Of a DNA stretch of 64,000 nucleotides, positions 21,314 through 29,647 are shown in pieces. The DNA lies in NCBI GenBank assembly GCA_016124335.1, contig WGNX01000001.1:97423-161422 (forward strand), written 5' to 3'. How positions within the stretch are numbered: the first letter of the stretch is position 1; every line of letters begins with the position of its first letter. The notes beneath the pieces are model-generated. The model made no database searches. It saw nothing but the letters and a program-made list of their open reading frames with translations, and was not told the DNA's origin. This DNA is from Alphaproteobacteria bacterium (GTDB lineage Bacteria > Pseudomonadota > Alphaproteobacteria > CACIAM-22H2). The position numbers were made by a program, and so were the translations under genes.

Positions 21314-22585
21314 ATGTCCAAGCATCGCGCCCTATTCGCCGCCGCGGCCCTTGCCGCGCCACTGGTGCTTGCCGCGCTTCCGGCCTGCGCCCAGCAGACG
21401 AACCTGCGCATCTTCGTCGGCGGGCAGCAGCGCCCCGACGTGATGCGCAAGATTCTCGATCTTTACCAGAGCCGCACGCCCGGCGTGCAGGTCGAGGTCG
21501 AGGTCGGCGGCGCCACGTCCGACCAGCAGCAGCAGTACCTGAACACGGTGCTGACGAGCCACGATTCGGCGATCGACGTGATGCTCATCGACGTGATCCG
21601 GCCAGCGCAGTTCGCGGCCGCCGGCTGGGCCGAACCGCTCGACTCGTATCTCGGCAGCGAGCGCGACGCGATCATGGCACGCTACCTGCCCGCCTATCGC
21701 GAGGCGAACATCGTCAACGGGAAGGTCATCGCGCTTCCCTACTTCGCCGACGCGCAGTTCCTTTATTACCGGACCGACCTGCTCGAGAAGTACAAGCTCC
21801 AGCCACCAAAGACTTGGGAAGAGCTCTCCGCTGCAGCTAAGACCATCCTCGCGGGCGAGAAAAACCCCAACCTGCGCGGCTTCTCGACCGCCGGCGCACC
21901 GATCGAAGGCACGGTGTGCACGTTCCTCGTCCCGATGTGGGGCGCAGGCGGCCAGTTCCTCAACGCGCAGGGCAAACCCGACGTCGGCACGGCGGCCGGC
22001 AAGAAGGCGCTTCAGCTTTGGACAGATCTCAAGGCTTCGGGCGTGACGCCGGCCAACCTTGCGGAGATCGTGACCGATCGCATCCGCGTCGATTTCCAGT
22101 CGGGCAACCTGCTGTTCGCCATGCAGTGGGGCTATGCGTGGAACCGCTTCCAGAACGACGGGGACAGCGTCGTCAAGGGCAAGACGAACGTCGTGCCGCT
22201 GCCGGGCTTCGCGGGCAACCAGCCCGCTACCTGCATCGGCGGCTGGCAGATCGCCGTTTCGGCCTATTCCAAGCACAAGCAGGCGGCGGTCAACCTCCTC
22301 AAGTTCCTGTCTTCGCCGGAAATCTCGAAGATGCAGGCGATCCTCGCCTCGCATCTGCCGGTCTTCGCCGAGGTCTACCAGGATCCCGAGGTGCTGAAGG
22401 TCAATCCGTGGTTCCAGTTCGCGCGCAACGTCGTCGTCACCGGCCGCTCGCGTCCGGTCAGCCCGGACTACCCGGAAGTGAGCGAGATCATCCGCACGAA
22501 CATCAATGCCTTCCTGGCCGGCACGCGTTCTGCGGAACAAGCCATCGCCGACATGAACACGCGCCTGACGCGCGTGTATCGCTGA
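21314..22585 (+). CDS. ABC sugar transporter substrate-binding protein
   Basis: The 423-residue protein has a signal peptide (MSKHRALFAAAALAAPLVL, cleavage near ACAQQ) and an extracellular solute-binding family 1 fold. Typical segments are YFADAQFLYYRTDLLEKY and GGWQIAVSAYSKHKQAAVNLL. It captures a sugar or oligosaccharide in the periplasm for the CUT1 importer. It starts 39 bases after the ATPase gene with GAGG upstream. A strong hairpin follows its stop, which may raise its expression over the permeases. Confidence 0.94.
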   Translation: MSKHRALFAAAALAAPLVLAALPACAQQTNLRIFVGGQQRPDVMRKILDLYQSRTPGVQVEVEVGGATSDQQQQYLNTVLTSHDSAIDVMLIDVIRPAQFAAAGWAEPLDSYLGSERDAIMARYLPAYREANIVNGKVIALPYFADAQFLYYRTDLLEKYKLQPPKTWEELSAAAKTILAGEKNPNLRGFSTAGAPIEGTVCTFLVPMWGAGGQFLNAQGKPDVGTAAGKKALQLWTDLKASGVTPANLAEIVTDRIRVDFQSGNLLFAMQWGYAWNRFQNDGDSVVKGKTNVVPLPGFAGNQPATCIGGWQIAVSAYSKHKQAAVNLLKFLSSPEISKMQAILASHLPVFAEVYQDPEVLKVNPWFQFARNVVVTGRSRPVSPDYPEVSEIIRTNINAFLAGTRSAEQAIADMNTRLTRVYR

Positions 22586-22591
22586 CGAAGG

Positions 22592-22625
22592 CGCCCCCTG
22601 CGCGATTGGCGCAGGGGGCGGTTTT
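22592..22625 (+). terminator. Intercistronic hairpin / partial terminator after the binding-protein gene
   Basis: A perfect 12-bp stem (CGCCCCCTGCGC / GCGCAGGGGGCG, 5-base loop) is followed by GTTTT. It lies between the stop of the binding-protein gene and the permease start, 7 bases downstream of the stop. In binding-protein operons such stems protect the upstream mRNA or partly terminate, so the binding protein is made in excess. Confidence 0.65.
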
Positions 22626-22632
22626 CCACCGA

Positions 22633-23541
22633 ATGGCCGCCGCAAAAAAATACAAGTTGAGCAAGCTGGAGCGCGACGAACGGCGCCTCGGTTTCGTGCT
22701 GCTTGCACCCGCAGCCGCACTGCTGACGGCGGTCGTCGTCTATCCGATCGCCGAGTTGCTCGCCAACTCGCTCTATTCGTTCCGGCTGACGCGGCCGGGT
22801 TACCGCTTCATCGGTCTCGAGAACTTCACCTTCGCGCTTTTCGAAGACGACCGCTTCCTGCAATCGGTCCTCAACACGGCCATCCTGATCGGCGTCACGG
22901 TCCCCGGCGCGCTGGTCATCGGGCTCGGCCTGGCGCTGCTCGCAAACCAGCCCTTCAAGGTCAAGTGGCCCGTCCGGCTCGGGCTGCTCTTGCCGTGGGC
23001 GCTGCCGCTCGTGTTCGCCGGCCTCATCTTCCGCTGGTTCTTCGATTACCGGCAGGGTTTCGTGAACTGGCTTATCGAGCTTGCCGGATTCGCGCCGCCG
23101 CAGTGGCTATCCGACCCGCATCTCGCCTTCGTGGCGCTCTGCATCGCGATCGTCTGGAAGTCGTCCTCGTTCATGGCGCTGATCCTCCTTGCCGGCCTGC
23201 AGACGATCCCCAAATCGCTCTACGAGGCCGCCGAGGTCGACGGGGCGAGCCGCTTCCAGCAGTTCGTCGAAATCACGCTGCCGATGCTCAAGCCGGCCAT
23301 CGTGGTCGCGCTCATTTTCCGGACCATTACGGCAATCCAGACCTTCGACATCCCCTACGCGATGACGAATGGCGGGCCCGGCTCGGCAACCGAGACAATG
23401 GCGATGTACATCCACAAGACGACGATCGACTTTCTCGACATCGGCTACGGCTCGGCCCTCGCCACGCTGATGTTCCTTATTTCGATCGCGGCGACGTCGG
23501 TCTATCTGCGCCACACGAAACGCGATGGCGGGCGCAACTGA
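22633..23541 (+). CDS. ABC sugar transporter permease 1
   Basis: The 302-residue membrane protein starts MAAAKKYKLSKLERDERR, then about six membrane segments. The cytoplasmic EAA loop is visible as YEAAEVDGASRFQQFVEITLPML. The segment FDIPYAMTNGGPGSATETM is typical of MalF-type CUT1 permeases. It pairs with the next gene to form the importer channel. The next permease overlaps or directly follows its stop. Confidence 0.94.
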   Translation: MAAAKKYKLSKLERDERRLGFVLLAPAAALLTAVVVYPIAELLANSLYSFRLTRPGYRFIGLENFTFALFEDDRFLQSVLNTAILIGVTVPGALVIGLGLALLANQPFKVKWPVRLGLLLPWALPLVFAGLIFRWFFDYRQGFVNWLIELAGFAPPQWLSDPHLAFVALCIAIVWKSSSFMALILLAGLQTIPKSLYEAAEVDGASRFQQFVEITLPMLKPAIVVALIFRTITAIQTFDIPYAMTNGGPGSATETMAMYIHKTTIDFLDIGYGSALATLMFLISIAATSVYLRHTKRDGGRN

Positions 23542-23542
23542 C

Positions 23543-24373
23543 ATGAAACTCGGGCTTGGCCGGAAAAAGACCGTGTGGATTGCGGCGGCGATCGTCGCGG
23601 CAAACGGGTTCTTCCCCGCACTCTGGATCCTTTTCACGTCGTTCAAGACCGAATCGGAACTGCTGCGCCATCCGATCACCATCGTGCCGCACGATCCGAC
23701 CTTGATGAATTTCGTGCGCGTGTTCGTCGACCAGCCGATCCTGCTTTTCCTGGGCAACAGCCTTGTCGTTGCCGGCCTTTCGACGGCGTTGTGCATTTTC
23801 GTTTCGGCGCTCGCCGCCTATGCGATCGTGCGCCTGCGAATACCGGGCCGGAATGTCGTCCTTTCCGTGCTGCTCGCCGTCTCGATGTTCCCGTTGATCT
23901 CGCTGATGGTCCCGTTGTTCCAGACGATGCGCACGCTGGGCTGGCTCAACACATATCCGGCTCTCGTTTTTCCCTATGCCGTGCTGTCCATGCCGGTCTG
24001 CACGCTCGTGATGGCGAGCTTCTTCCAGGACATACCCGGCGACCTCGAGAACGCCGCCATGATCGACGGCTGCACCCGGCTTGGCGCGCTATGGCATGTC
24101 GTCGTTCCGCTTGCCGCACCCGGCGTATTCACGGCCGCGATCCTCGCCTTCGTGAACGCGTGGGACGAATTCCTTCTCGCATTGACGCTGTCGAGCCGAG
24201 TGACAAGCCGCACGTTGCCGGTCGGCATCACGCTCTACCAGGGCGAATTTGCTTTCCCGTGGCCAATCATTTCGGCCGCGCTTATCGTTGCGATCGTTCC
24301 GGTTTGCGCGCTCATCGCGATATTCCAGGAGCGGGTAGTGTCCGGCCTGACGGCCGGGGGCGTCAAAGGCTGA
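23543..24373 (+). CDS. ABC sugar transporter permease 2
   Basis: The 276-residue MalG-type permease has about six membrane segments and an EAA loop, ENAAMIDGCTRLGALWHVVVPLAAPG. The start at MKLGLGRKKTVW (23543) follows directly on the preceding stop; an in-frame ATG at 23525 would overlap it and cannot be excluded. It ends in the usual QERVVSGLTAGGVKG. With permease 1 and the ATPase it completes the CUT1 importer. Confidence 0.94.
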   Translation: MKLGLGRKKTVWIAAAIVAANGFFPALWILFTSFKTESELLRHPITIVPHDPTLMNFVRVFVDQPILLFLGNSLVVAGLSTALCIFVSALAAYAIVRLRIPGRNVVLSVLLAVSMFPLISLMVPLFQTMRTLGWLNTYPALVFPYAVLSMPVCTLVMASFFQDIPGDLENAAMIDGCTRLGALWHVVVPLAAPGVFTAAILAFVNAWDEFLLALTLSSRVTSRTLPVGITLYQGEFAFPWPIISAALIVAIVPVCALIAIFQERVVSGLTAGGVKG

Positions 24374-24383
24374 GGGGCTGTCC

Positions 24384-26621
24384 TTGCAGATCGACTTCAC
24401 GAAATTCGCGCGTGCGCAGACGCTCACCCGCGGCCGGGACTTGGCGGATGCGATCGTCTTCGAAACCGAAATCGGCCCGTTTGCCATCTCGCGCCGGGGC
24501 GGCGATTGGCGTTTGACCTTCGGCACGACCGCACTGCCCGATTACGGGCTTGTTGACGCACACGGTTTCGGCACACCTGAAATCCGCGAGACGGAACAGG
24601 GCGCTTATCGGCTCGGCGATGAAACTGAATGGCTGGAGATCGCCGCAAACCCGGTCCGCATCCGTCTCGGCCGGCAGGGATGGCTCGACGATCCGCTGAC
24701 GTCGATAACCGACGAGCATTTCCGCGGCTGGACGCGGCTGCCGACCTTCGGCCGCGGGCCGGAAGGCTGGATTGCTTCCTTTGCGCTCGATTCGGGCGAA
24801 CCGGTCTACGGGCTTGGCGAAAAGTTTGGCCCGCTCGACAAGCGCGGGCAATTCGTCACCAACCGGATCGAGGATGCGCTCGGCGTCAATACCGAGCTTT
24901 CGTACAAATCGATCCCCTTCGCGTGGGGTCTGAAGTCGGGCGGCGGCGCCTGGGGTGTGCTCGTGAACACGCCCGCCCACGTCCACCACGCCGTCGGCTA
25001 CGGCCAATGGTCGAACCGGTCTTACGCGATCCTGTGCGAGGACGAACGCTTCGACATGTTCCTCTTCGCGGGCCACGACCCGGCACATGTCATCGGACGA
25101 TGCGTGGAAATGACGGGCCGGCCGGCCCTACCGCCGTTCTGGTCGCTGGGCGTCTGGCTCAGCCGTGCCTATTACCGGACTGAGGATGAAATCCTCGCGG
25201 CCGCGCGCGAATGCCGCGAAGCGGGGTTTGGCGCCGACGTGATCACCTTCGACGGCCGCGCGTGGATGGAGGTGCGCACGCGCGCGACGCTCGATTTCGA
25301 TCCGTCGCGCTATCCCGATCCCAAGGCGACGATCGACAAGCTGAAGGCGCTCGATTTCAAGATCTGCTGCTGGGAATACCCGCTGATCTCGATCCACAAT
25401 CCGGAATACACGGAACTGGAGCGGCGCGGGCTGTTCTTGCGGGAACCCGACGGCAGTCCGCATGTCTACCATTGGGACACGACACCGGGCACCTCGCCGT
25501 TCGGCAACGTGCTGACCCCGCTTCCGCCTTCGGGCATCCTCGATTTCACGAATCCGGAAGCCGTCGATTGGTGGAAGGCGCGACACGACCGCCTGTGGGC
25601 GGTCGGCGTCGACACGATGAAGACCGATTTCGGCGAGCAGGTTCTCGATCACGTCGTCGCGCACAACGGCGAGCGCGGCAGGCGCCTGCACAATGTCTAT
25701 CCCCGTCTCTACAACCAGGCGGTCTACGAGGCGACGGGAGCCGCGAAGGGTGCCGCGAACGCCTGTGTCTGGGGCCGCGACGGCTGGACGGGCGCGCAAC
25801 GCTTCCCCGTGCAATGGGGCGGCGACCCGCAGACCGACTGGGAAGGGCTTGCTGGCTCGATCCGGGGCGGCTTGTCGTGGGGCATGTCGGGCGTGCCGTA
25901 CTACTCGACCGATGTCGGCGGATTCTACGGCTCGAAGCAGCCCGATCCGGAACTCTATCTGCGCTGGGTCGGGGCAAGCGTGTTTTCGTCGCACTTCCGC
26001 TTCCACGGCATCGGCGTGCGTGAACCCTGGGCGCTCGGCGAGGCCGTCGCGCGCCACGCGCGCAGCTGGATTTCGCTGCGTTACCGGCTGCTGCCCTATC
26101 TGTGGGGCTGCGTGGAGATCGCCACGCGTACGGGCCTTCCGGTCATGCGCGCCATGGCGCTGGCCTTCCCGCGTGACCGGGCGGCACGCTCCTTTGAAGA
26201 GCAGTTCATGTGCGGGCCGTCGCTGCTGGTTGTTCCGATCGCGAAACCGGGTGGCGCCGTCGATGTGTGGTTGCCGGCCGGGGACTGGTACGATTTCTGG
26301 ACGGGCGAACCAGTTGCCGGCGGACGGCAGATCCGGGTCGAGAACGTGCCGCTGGACCGCCTGCCGGTCTTCGTCCGTGCGGGGCACGTCGTCGCGCTCG
26401 GGCCCGGTGTCGCCCACACCGGCAAGATCGACCGTCAAGCGCCATTCGACGAAATCGTCGCCTATGGATTGCCCGACAGCGTACCGGTCGCGGAGGACGG
26501 CCTGCTGACGCTCGAAGCCGAAGGTCTGGCGATGGCGCTTTCCGGCGCCGGATCGGCGCGCGTGCGGACCTTCGGCTGTCGCGCGCGTCGCGACGGGACG
26601 CGCATCGTCTTCGAGCGCTAG
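24384..26621 (+). CDS. GH31 glycoside hydrolase, YicI-like (alpha-xylosidase or alpha-glucosidase)
   Basis: The product is 745 residues from a TTG start with GAGGGG six bases upstream; no ATG fits. The catalytic nucleophile is D415 in KTDFGE and the acid/base is D481 in WGGDPQTDW. These positions nearly coincide with D416 and D482 of E. coli YicI, which supports the alpha-xylosidase-type subgroup, though 6-alpha-glucosidases also occur there. No signal peptide is seen, so it cleaves imported oligosaccharides in the cytoplasm. It lies 10 bases after the last permease gene, clearly in the importer operon. Confidence 0.92.
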   Translation: MQIDFTKFARAQTLTRGRDLADAIVFETEIGPFAISRRGGDWRLTFGTTALPDYGLVDAHGFGTPEIRETEQGAYRLGDETEWLEIAANPVRIRLGRQGWLDDPLTSITDEHFRGWTRLPTFGRGPEGWIASFALDSGEPVYGLGEKFGPLDKRGQFVTNRIEDALGVNTELSYKSIPFAWGLKSGGGAWGVLVNTPAHVHHAVGYGQWSNRSYAILCEDERFDMFLFAGHDPAHVIGRCVEMTGRPALPPFWSLGVWLSRAYYRTEDEILAAARECREAGFGADVITFDGRAWMEVRTRATLDFDPSRYPDPKATIDKLKALDFKICCWEYPLISIHNPEYTELERRGLFLREPDGSPHVYHWDTTPGTSPFGNVLTPLPPSGILDFTNPEAVDWWKARHDRLWAVGVDTMKTDFGEQVLDHVVAHNGERGRRLHNVYPRLYNQAVYEATGAAKGAANACVWGRDGWTGAQRFPVQWGGDPQTDWEGLAGSIRGGLSWGMSGVPYYSTDVGGFYGSKQPDPELYLRWVGASVFSSHFRFHGIGVREPWALGEAVARHARSWISLRYRLLPYLWGCVEIATRTGLPVMRAMALAFPRDRAARSFEEQFMCGPSLLVVPIAKPGGAVDVWLPAGDWYDFWTGEPVAGGRQIRVENVPLDRLPVFVRAGHVVALGPGVAHTGKIDRQAPFDEIVAYGLPDSVPVAEDGLLTLEAEGLAMALSGAGSARVRTFGCRARRDGTRIVFER

Positions 26622-26696
26622 CTTCCCGCCACCCTACGATTGTAGCTGTTCAAAACTTCATATTGTTGCCGATTGCGTCCTGTTATTAGTGGCGCC

Positions 26697-27584
26697 ATGG
26701 CGGGCGGCACGAAATCCCTGGCGATCGGCATTGCCGGCGGCGTTGCGGCCGCGACCTTCGGCGCAGCATGGCAGGTTGCCACGCGCTTCGGTGTGACGGC
26801 GGTGCTGGCCCCGTTCGATCTCGCGATCCTGCGATACGGCGTGCCGGCAATCGTTCTCCTGCCGATCCTCGTACGCCGCGGCCTGTGGCCGACGCCGGCG
26901 CCGGCCTGGCTGGCGCTTCCCATCGTGCTCGGCGCAGGCCTGCCTTTCGGGCTCGTCGCGATGATGGGGGCGAAGTTCGCGCCCGTCGCCCATATGGGCG
27001 CGCTCATTCCGGGAACGATGCCGATCTTCACCGCCTTCATGGCCGCGATCTTTCTCGGCGATCGCGTTTCGCCGCGACGGCTGGCGGGATTTGCGGCAAT
27101 CCTTGCCGGCGTCGCCGCGATTGCCGGAACGTCGCTTTCCGATATCGGCGCGCAGACATGGGTTGGCGACCTGCTGTTCCTCCTCGCGGCGGCGATCTGG
27201 TCTGTCTATACGGTCGCCTTCCGGCGCAGCGGGCTTGACCCCTGGCAATCGATCGCGCTGATCTCGCTGTCGTCGATCCTCGCGGCGATCCCGCTGCGGC
27301 TTGCCGTCGAAGGCACGCAACTGCCCGAAGTCCCGCTCGACGCCGCACTCGTCCAGTTCGCCGCACAGGGCGTGCTCGCCGGGCTTGCCGGAACATGGAC
27401 TTTTTCACTGGCCGTCCGGCATATCGGTGCCGCCCGCGCCGCGCTGTCGGGCGCGTTTGTCCCCGTCCTAGCCACTCTAGGCGGGGCGGCCGCACTGGGC
27501 GAGATTCCGACGCCGGCCGTGCTTGCCGGCATGGCACTTACGATCGTCGGCACCTTGCTGGCCGCGTGGCCGTCACGCGGCTAG
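26697..27584 (+). CDS. DMT-superfamily (EamA) transporter
   Basis: The 295-residue protein has about ten membrane segments in two EamA repeats. GTSLSDIGAQTWVGDLLFLL marks the second repeat, and GDRVSPRRLAGFAAILAGV the end of the first. I start it at MAGGTKSLAIG (26697); a TTG at 26673 is also in frame. It probably exports a metabolite; no substrate can be assigned. It lies 75 bases after the glycosidase gene and converges on the amidohydrolase gene, overlapping its end by 12 bases. Confidence 0.87.
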   Translation: MAGGTKSLAIGIAGGVAAATFGAAWQVATRFGVTAVLAPFDLAILRYGVPAIVLLPILVRRGLWPTPAPAWLALPIVLGAGLPFGLVAMMGAKFAPVAHMGALIPGTMPIFTAFMAAIFLGDRVSPRRLAGFAAILAGVAAIAGTSLSDIGAQTWVGDLLFLLAAAIWSVYTVAFRRSGLDPWQSIALISLSSILAAIPLRLAVEGTQLPEVPLDAALVQFAAQGVLAGLAGTWTFSLAVRHIGAARAALSGAFVPVLATLGGAAALGEIPTPAVLAGMALTIVGTLLAAWPSRG

Positions 27585-28352
27585 CGTGCGCGGCCGATAG
27601 AGCTTGATGGCGTTTTCATAGAAGGCCTTTCGCGAAAGCTCGGGGCCGAGAACGCTTGCGATGAGCGTCATGTCGGCCGCCTCGAACGGGCGCGGCGCGC
27701 GGGTCGACGGGAGATCGGAGCCGAACATCAACGCGTCTGGATTCGCTGCGGCAATCCGCTCCATCGCCGTTTCGGGATCCAGAAGCACGCGCCCGAACCC
27801 CGTCGCCTTGACCTTGGCGCCGGCAGCGGCAAGATCGATCACGCGCGCGAGGCCACCCTCGCTGATGCCCAGATGGTCGATGACCAGTTGGGGCAACCCG
27901 GCCAGCACGTCGATCTCGGCCGGCCGGAGCCGCGCGAGATCGGCATAGAGTTCGACGTGCCAGCCGCAAAGCCGGTGGATGCGCCGCGCGAAGCCGCCGA
28001 TTGCCGCAAACGACTCCGAGCCGCCGCGATAGACGTTGAAGCGGACCGCACGGACACCCGCCTTGTCGAGCGCAAGGATTTCGTGATCGAGGGTGCTTGC
28101 CGGCACCTGCGTGACGCCGACGAAAGTCGGCCCAAGTGCTGCAAGTGCCGCGAGCAGATAGTCCTGGTCGAACGCCTGGAACGAGCCCGAAACGATCGCG
28201 CCGCCGGAAATGCCAAGCGGCTCGGATACGGCACGATAGTCGTCGGGCCGGAACGGCGGCGGAAGGTAACCGTCGTTTGCCACAAGCGGAAAATGCGGAT
28301 CGACGATGTGAAGATGAGCGTCGAAAACCGGGCCTGCATGGGGCGCCGTCAT
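27573..28352 (-). CDS. Metal-dependent hydrolase of the amidohydrolase-2 / sugar lactonase family
   Basis: The 259-residue TIM-barrel protein starts with the metal motif FDAHLHIVDPHFPL and ends with FGSDLPSTRAPRPF, which carries the conserved Asp. This pattern is shared by 2-pyrone-4,6-dicarboxylate hydrolase and the COG3618 sugar lactonases. Next to an aldose epimerase (4-base ATGA overlap) and near a sugar-acid dehydratase, the best guess is an aldonolactonase that feeds the dehydratase. This role is inference from context. Confidence 0.82.
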   Translation of the reverse strand: MTAPHAGPVFDAHLHIVDPHFPLVANDGYLPPPFRPDDYRAVSEPLGISGGAIVSGSFQAFDQDYLLAALAALGPTFVGVTQVPASTLDHEILALDKAGVRAVRFNVYRGGSESFAAIGGFARRIHRLCGWHVELYADLARLRPAEIDVLAGLPQLVIDHLGISEGGLARVIDLAAAGAKVKATGFGRVLLDPETAMERIAAANPDALMFGSDLPSTRAPRPFEAADMTLIASVLGPELSRKAFYENAIKLYRPRTLAA

Positions 28353-29296
28353 TCGGTCGGGCTGCCGATGCGCGAAAATGCCATCAGTACCCAGCCCGAG
28401 AGGCTTTCGCCAGGCGCAAGCACGACAACGCCCGTATCGGTCCGCCCCTTCGCCGCGAGATTCATTCCGTCGTTGCAATGGCTGACCGGCTCGACGCAGA
28501 AGAACGTCCGGCCCGGTGGAACGAAAACGACCAGATGCCCGAAAACAGGGTCTGCCGTCAGGTCGAGGCGCACGCCACTCTCCGGCCACTCGACGGCGAG
28601 CGAGCCACTCCATCCCGCAAAGCAGTTGTCGACCGAAAGCGGCGCCACAAGTCGGCCATCCTCGAAGTTCCAGGCCGGCGGCACCGGGTCCAGTGCCATC
28701 GGCATCATGGCTTCGTCGTTGCGCCAGACCGACTGCGTACGAGCCGTCAGCCGCGTATTGGCGCCGCGCGGAAAGAACGGATGCAGGCCCATGCCTGCGG
28801 GCATCGGCGCGTCGCCCGTGTTCGCAATCTCGATCGCGATTTCAAGCCCGTCCCCCGAAAGCGCAAAACGCTGGCGGGCGCTGTAAGCGAAAGGCCATTC
28901 GACCGCGAGAGCGCCGTGGGCGGAATGATCGAAAGCCAACGTCACATTCGATTCGTCAATGCTTTCCACACGCCAGGCGCGCTGCCATGCATTTCCGTGA
29001 ATCGAATGCGGGTGCCCGCCGAAATTGGGAGCGAGCCGGTGGCGACGGCCGGCGAAATTCAGCGTGCACTCGCGCATGCGGTTCGAATAGGGAATCAGCG
29101 AATAGCTGCCCGCCTGGCGGATGTCGCGCGCGGCAAGTGCCGCATCCGGCATGCGGCGCAGCAGTTCCACGCCGCCGTTCCATTCGGCGCGTAGCCCGAC
29201 AATGGCGCCGCCGATTTCGGGAACCAGATCCAAGGAGAACGGGCCCGCTTTGAGGGCCACGAGCGGCGGAGTGACCGACGGGATGGCAGATGACAT
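28349..29296 (-). CDS. Aldose 1-epimerase (galactose mutarotase family)
   Basis: The 315-residue protein has the aldose epimerase pattern: IPYSNRMRE near the N-terminus, GHPHSIHGNAWQRAW with the catalytic His, and MGLHPFFPRG. It interconverts sugar anomers, probably for the sugars freed by the GH31 enzyme. The ATG at 29296 is preferred to a TTG twelve codons upstream (29332). It leads a two-gene unit with the lactonase-like gene. Confidence 0.9.
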   Translation of the reverse strand: MSSAIPSVTPPLVALKAGPFSLDLVPEIGGAIVGLRAEWNGGVELLRRMPDAALAARDIRQAGSYSLIPYSNRMRECTLNFAGRRHRLAPNFGGHPHSIHGNAWQRAWRVESIDESNVTLAFDHSAHGALAVEWPFAYSARQRFALSGDGLEIAIEIANTGDAPMPAGMGLHPFFPRGANTRLTARTQSVWRNDEAMMPMALDPVPPAWNFEDGRLVAPLSVDNCFAGWSGSLAVEWPESGVRLDLTADPVFGHLVVFVPPGRTFFCVEPVSHCNDGMNLAAKGRTDTGVVVLAPGESLSGWVLMAFSRIGSPTE

Positions 29297-29431
29297 GGGT
29301 CCGATTCGCTCGACGACTCGATCAAGTTTCAAGGCAAACGTAACCGAAAACCGGCGAAAACGCCCTTGGATGCCATCGGAGTGTGACGGGCATCACTGAA
29401 CGGACCGGCCGGCCTGTTGCAGAATTGGGTC

Positions 29432-29524
29432 ATGGACGAATTCCACGAGCTCATCTTGGTCTGGTCGATCGCTTCGGCGCTGATGATTGCCGGAATCGCG
29501 GTCGCGAACATCGCCGCGTCGTAA
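29432..29524 (+). CDS. Possible small membrane peptide
   Basis: A 30-codon frame begins at the ATG at 29432 and encodes MDEFHELILVWSIASALM followed by IAGIAVANIAAS. It is an acidic N-terminus followed by one hydrophobic helix, as in many small membrane proteins. The upstream bases (GAATTGGGTC) give only a weak ribosome site. It stands alone between a divergent epimerase gene and the unknown gene. It may be chance. Confidence 0.3.
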   Translation: MDEFHELILVWSIASALMIAGIAVANIAAS

Positions 29525-29585
29525 CCGGTTCGCCGGCTTTAGCGGTCGGCGGGCGCGGGATTTTCGTCCCGCGAATCTCACCATT

Positions 29586-29634
29586 GCACAATTTTACCCT
29601 GTCCAATAGGTTGGGTCCGGCACAATTTTTATCC
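29586..29634 (+). repeat. Imperfect 34-base tandem repeat upstream of an unknown gene
   Basis: GCACAATTTTACCC (29586-29599) recurs as GCACAATTTTTATCC (29620-29634) with a 34-base period, and GGTTGGGTCC / GGATTGGTCC recur in the same register. TTGCAC (29585-29590) and TAGGTT (17 bases on) could form a promoter. The repeat lies 14 bases before the TTG start of the next gene, so it may hold two regulator sites. Confidence 0.45.
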
Positions 29635-29647
29635 GGATTGGTCCGTT

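Larger units (their letters stand above)
29297..29647. other. Intergenic region before the unrecognised 407-residue protein
   Basis: This 351-base gap holds a possible 30-codon membrane peptide gene (29432-29524) and, just before the next gene, a 34-base tandem repeat (29586-29634). No tRNA or terminator was found. Confidence 0.5.
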
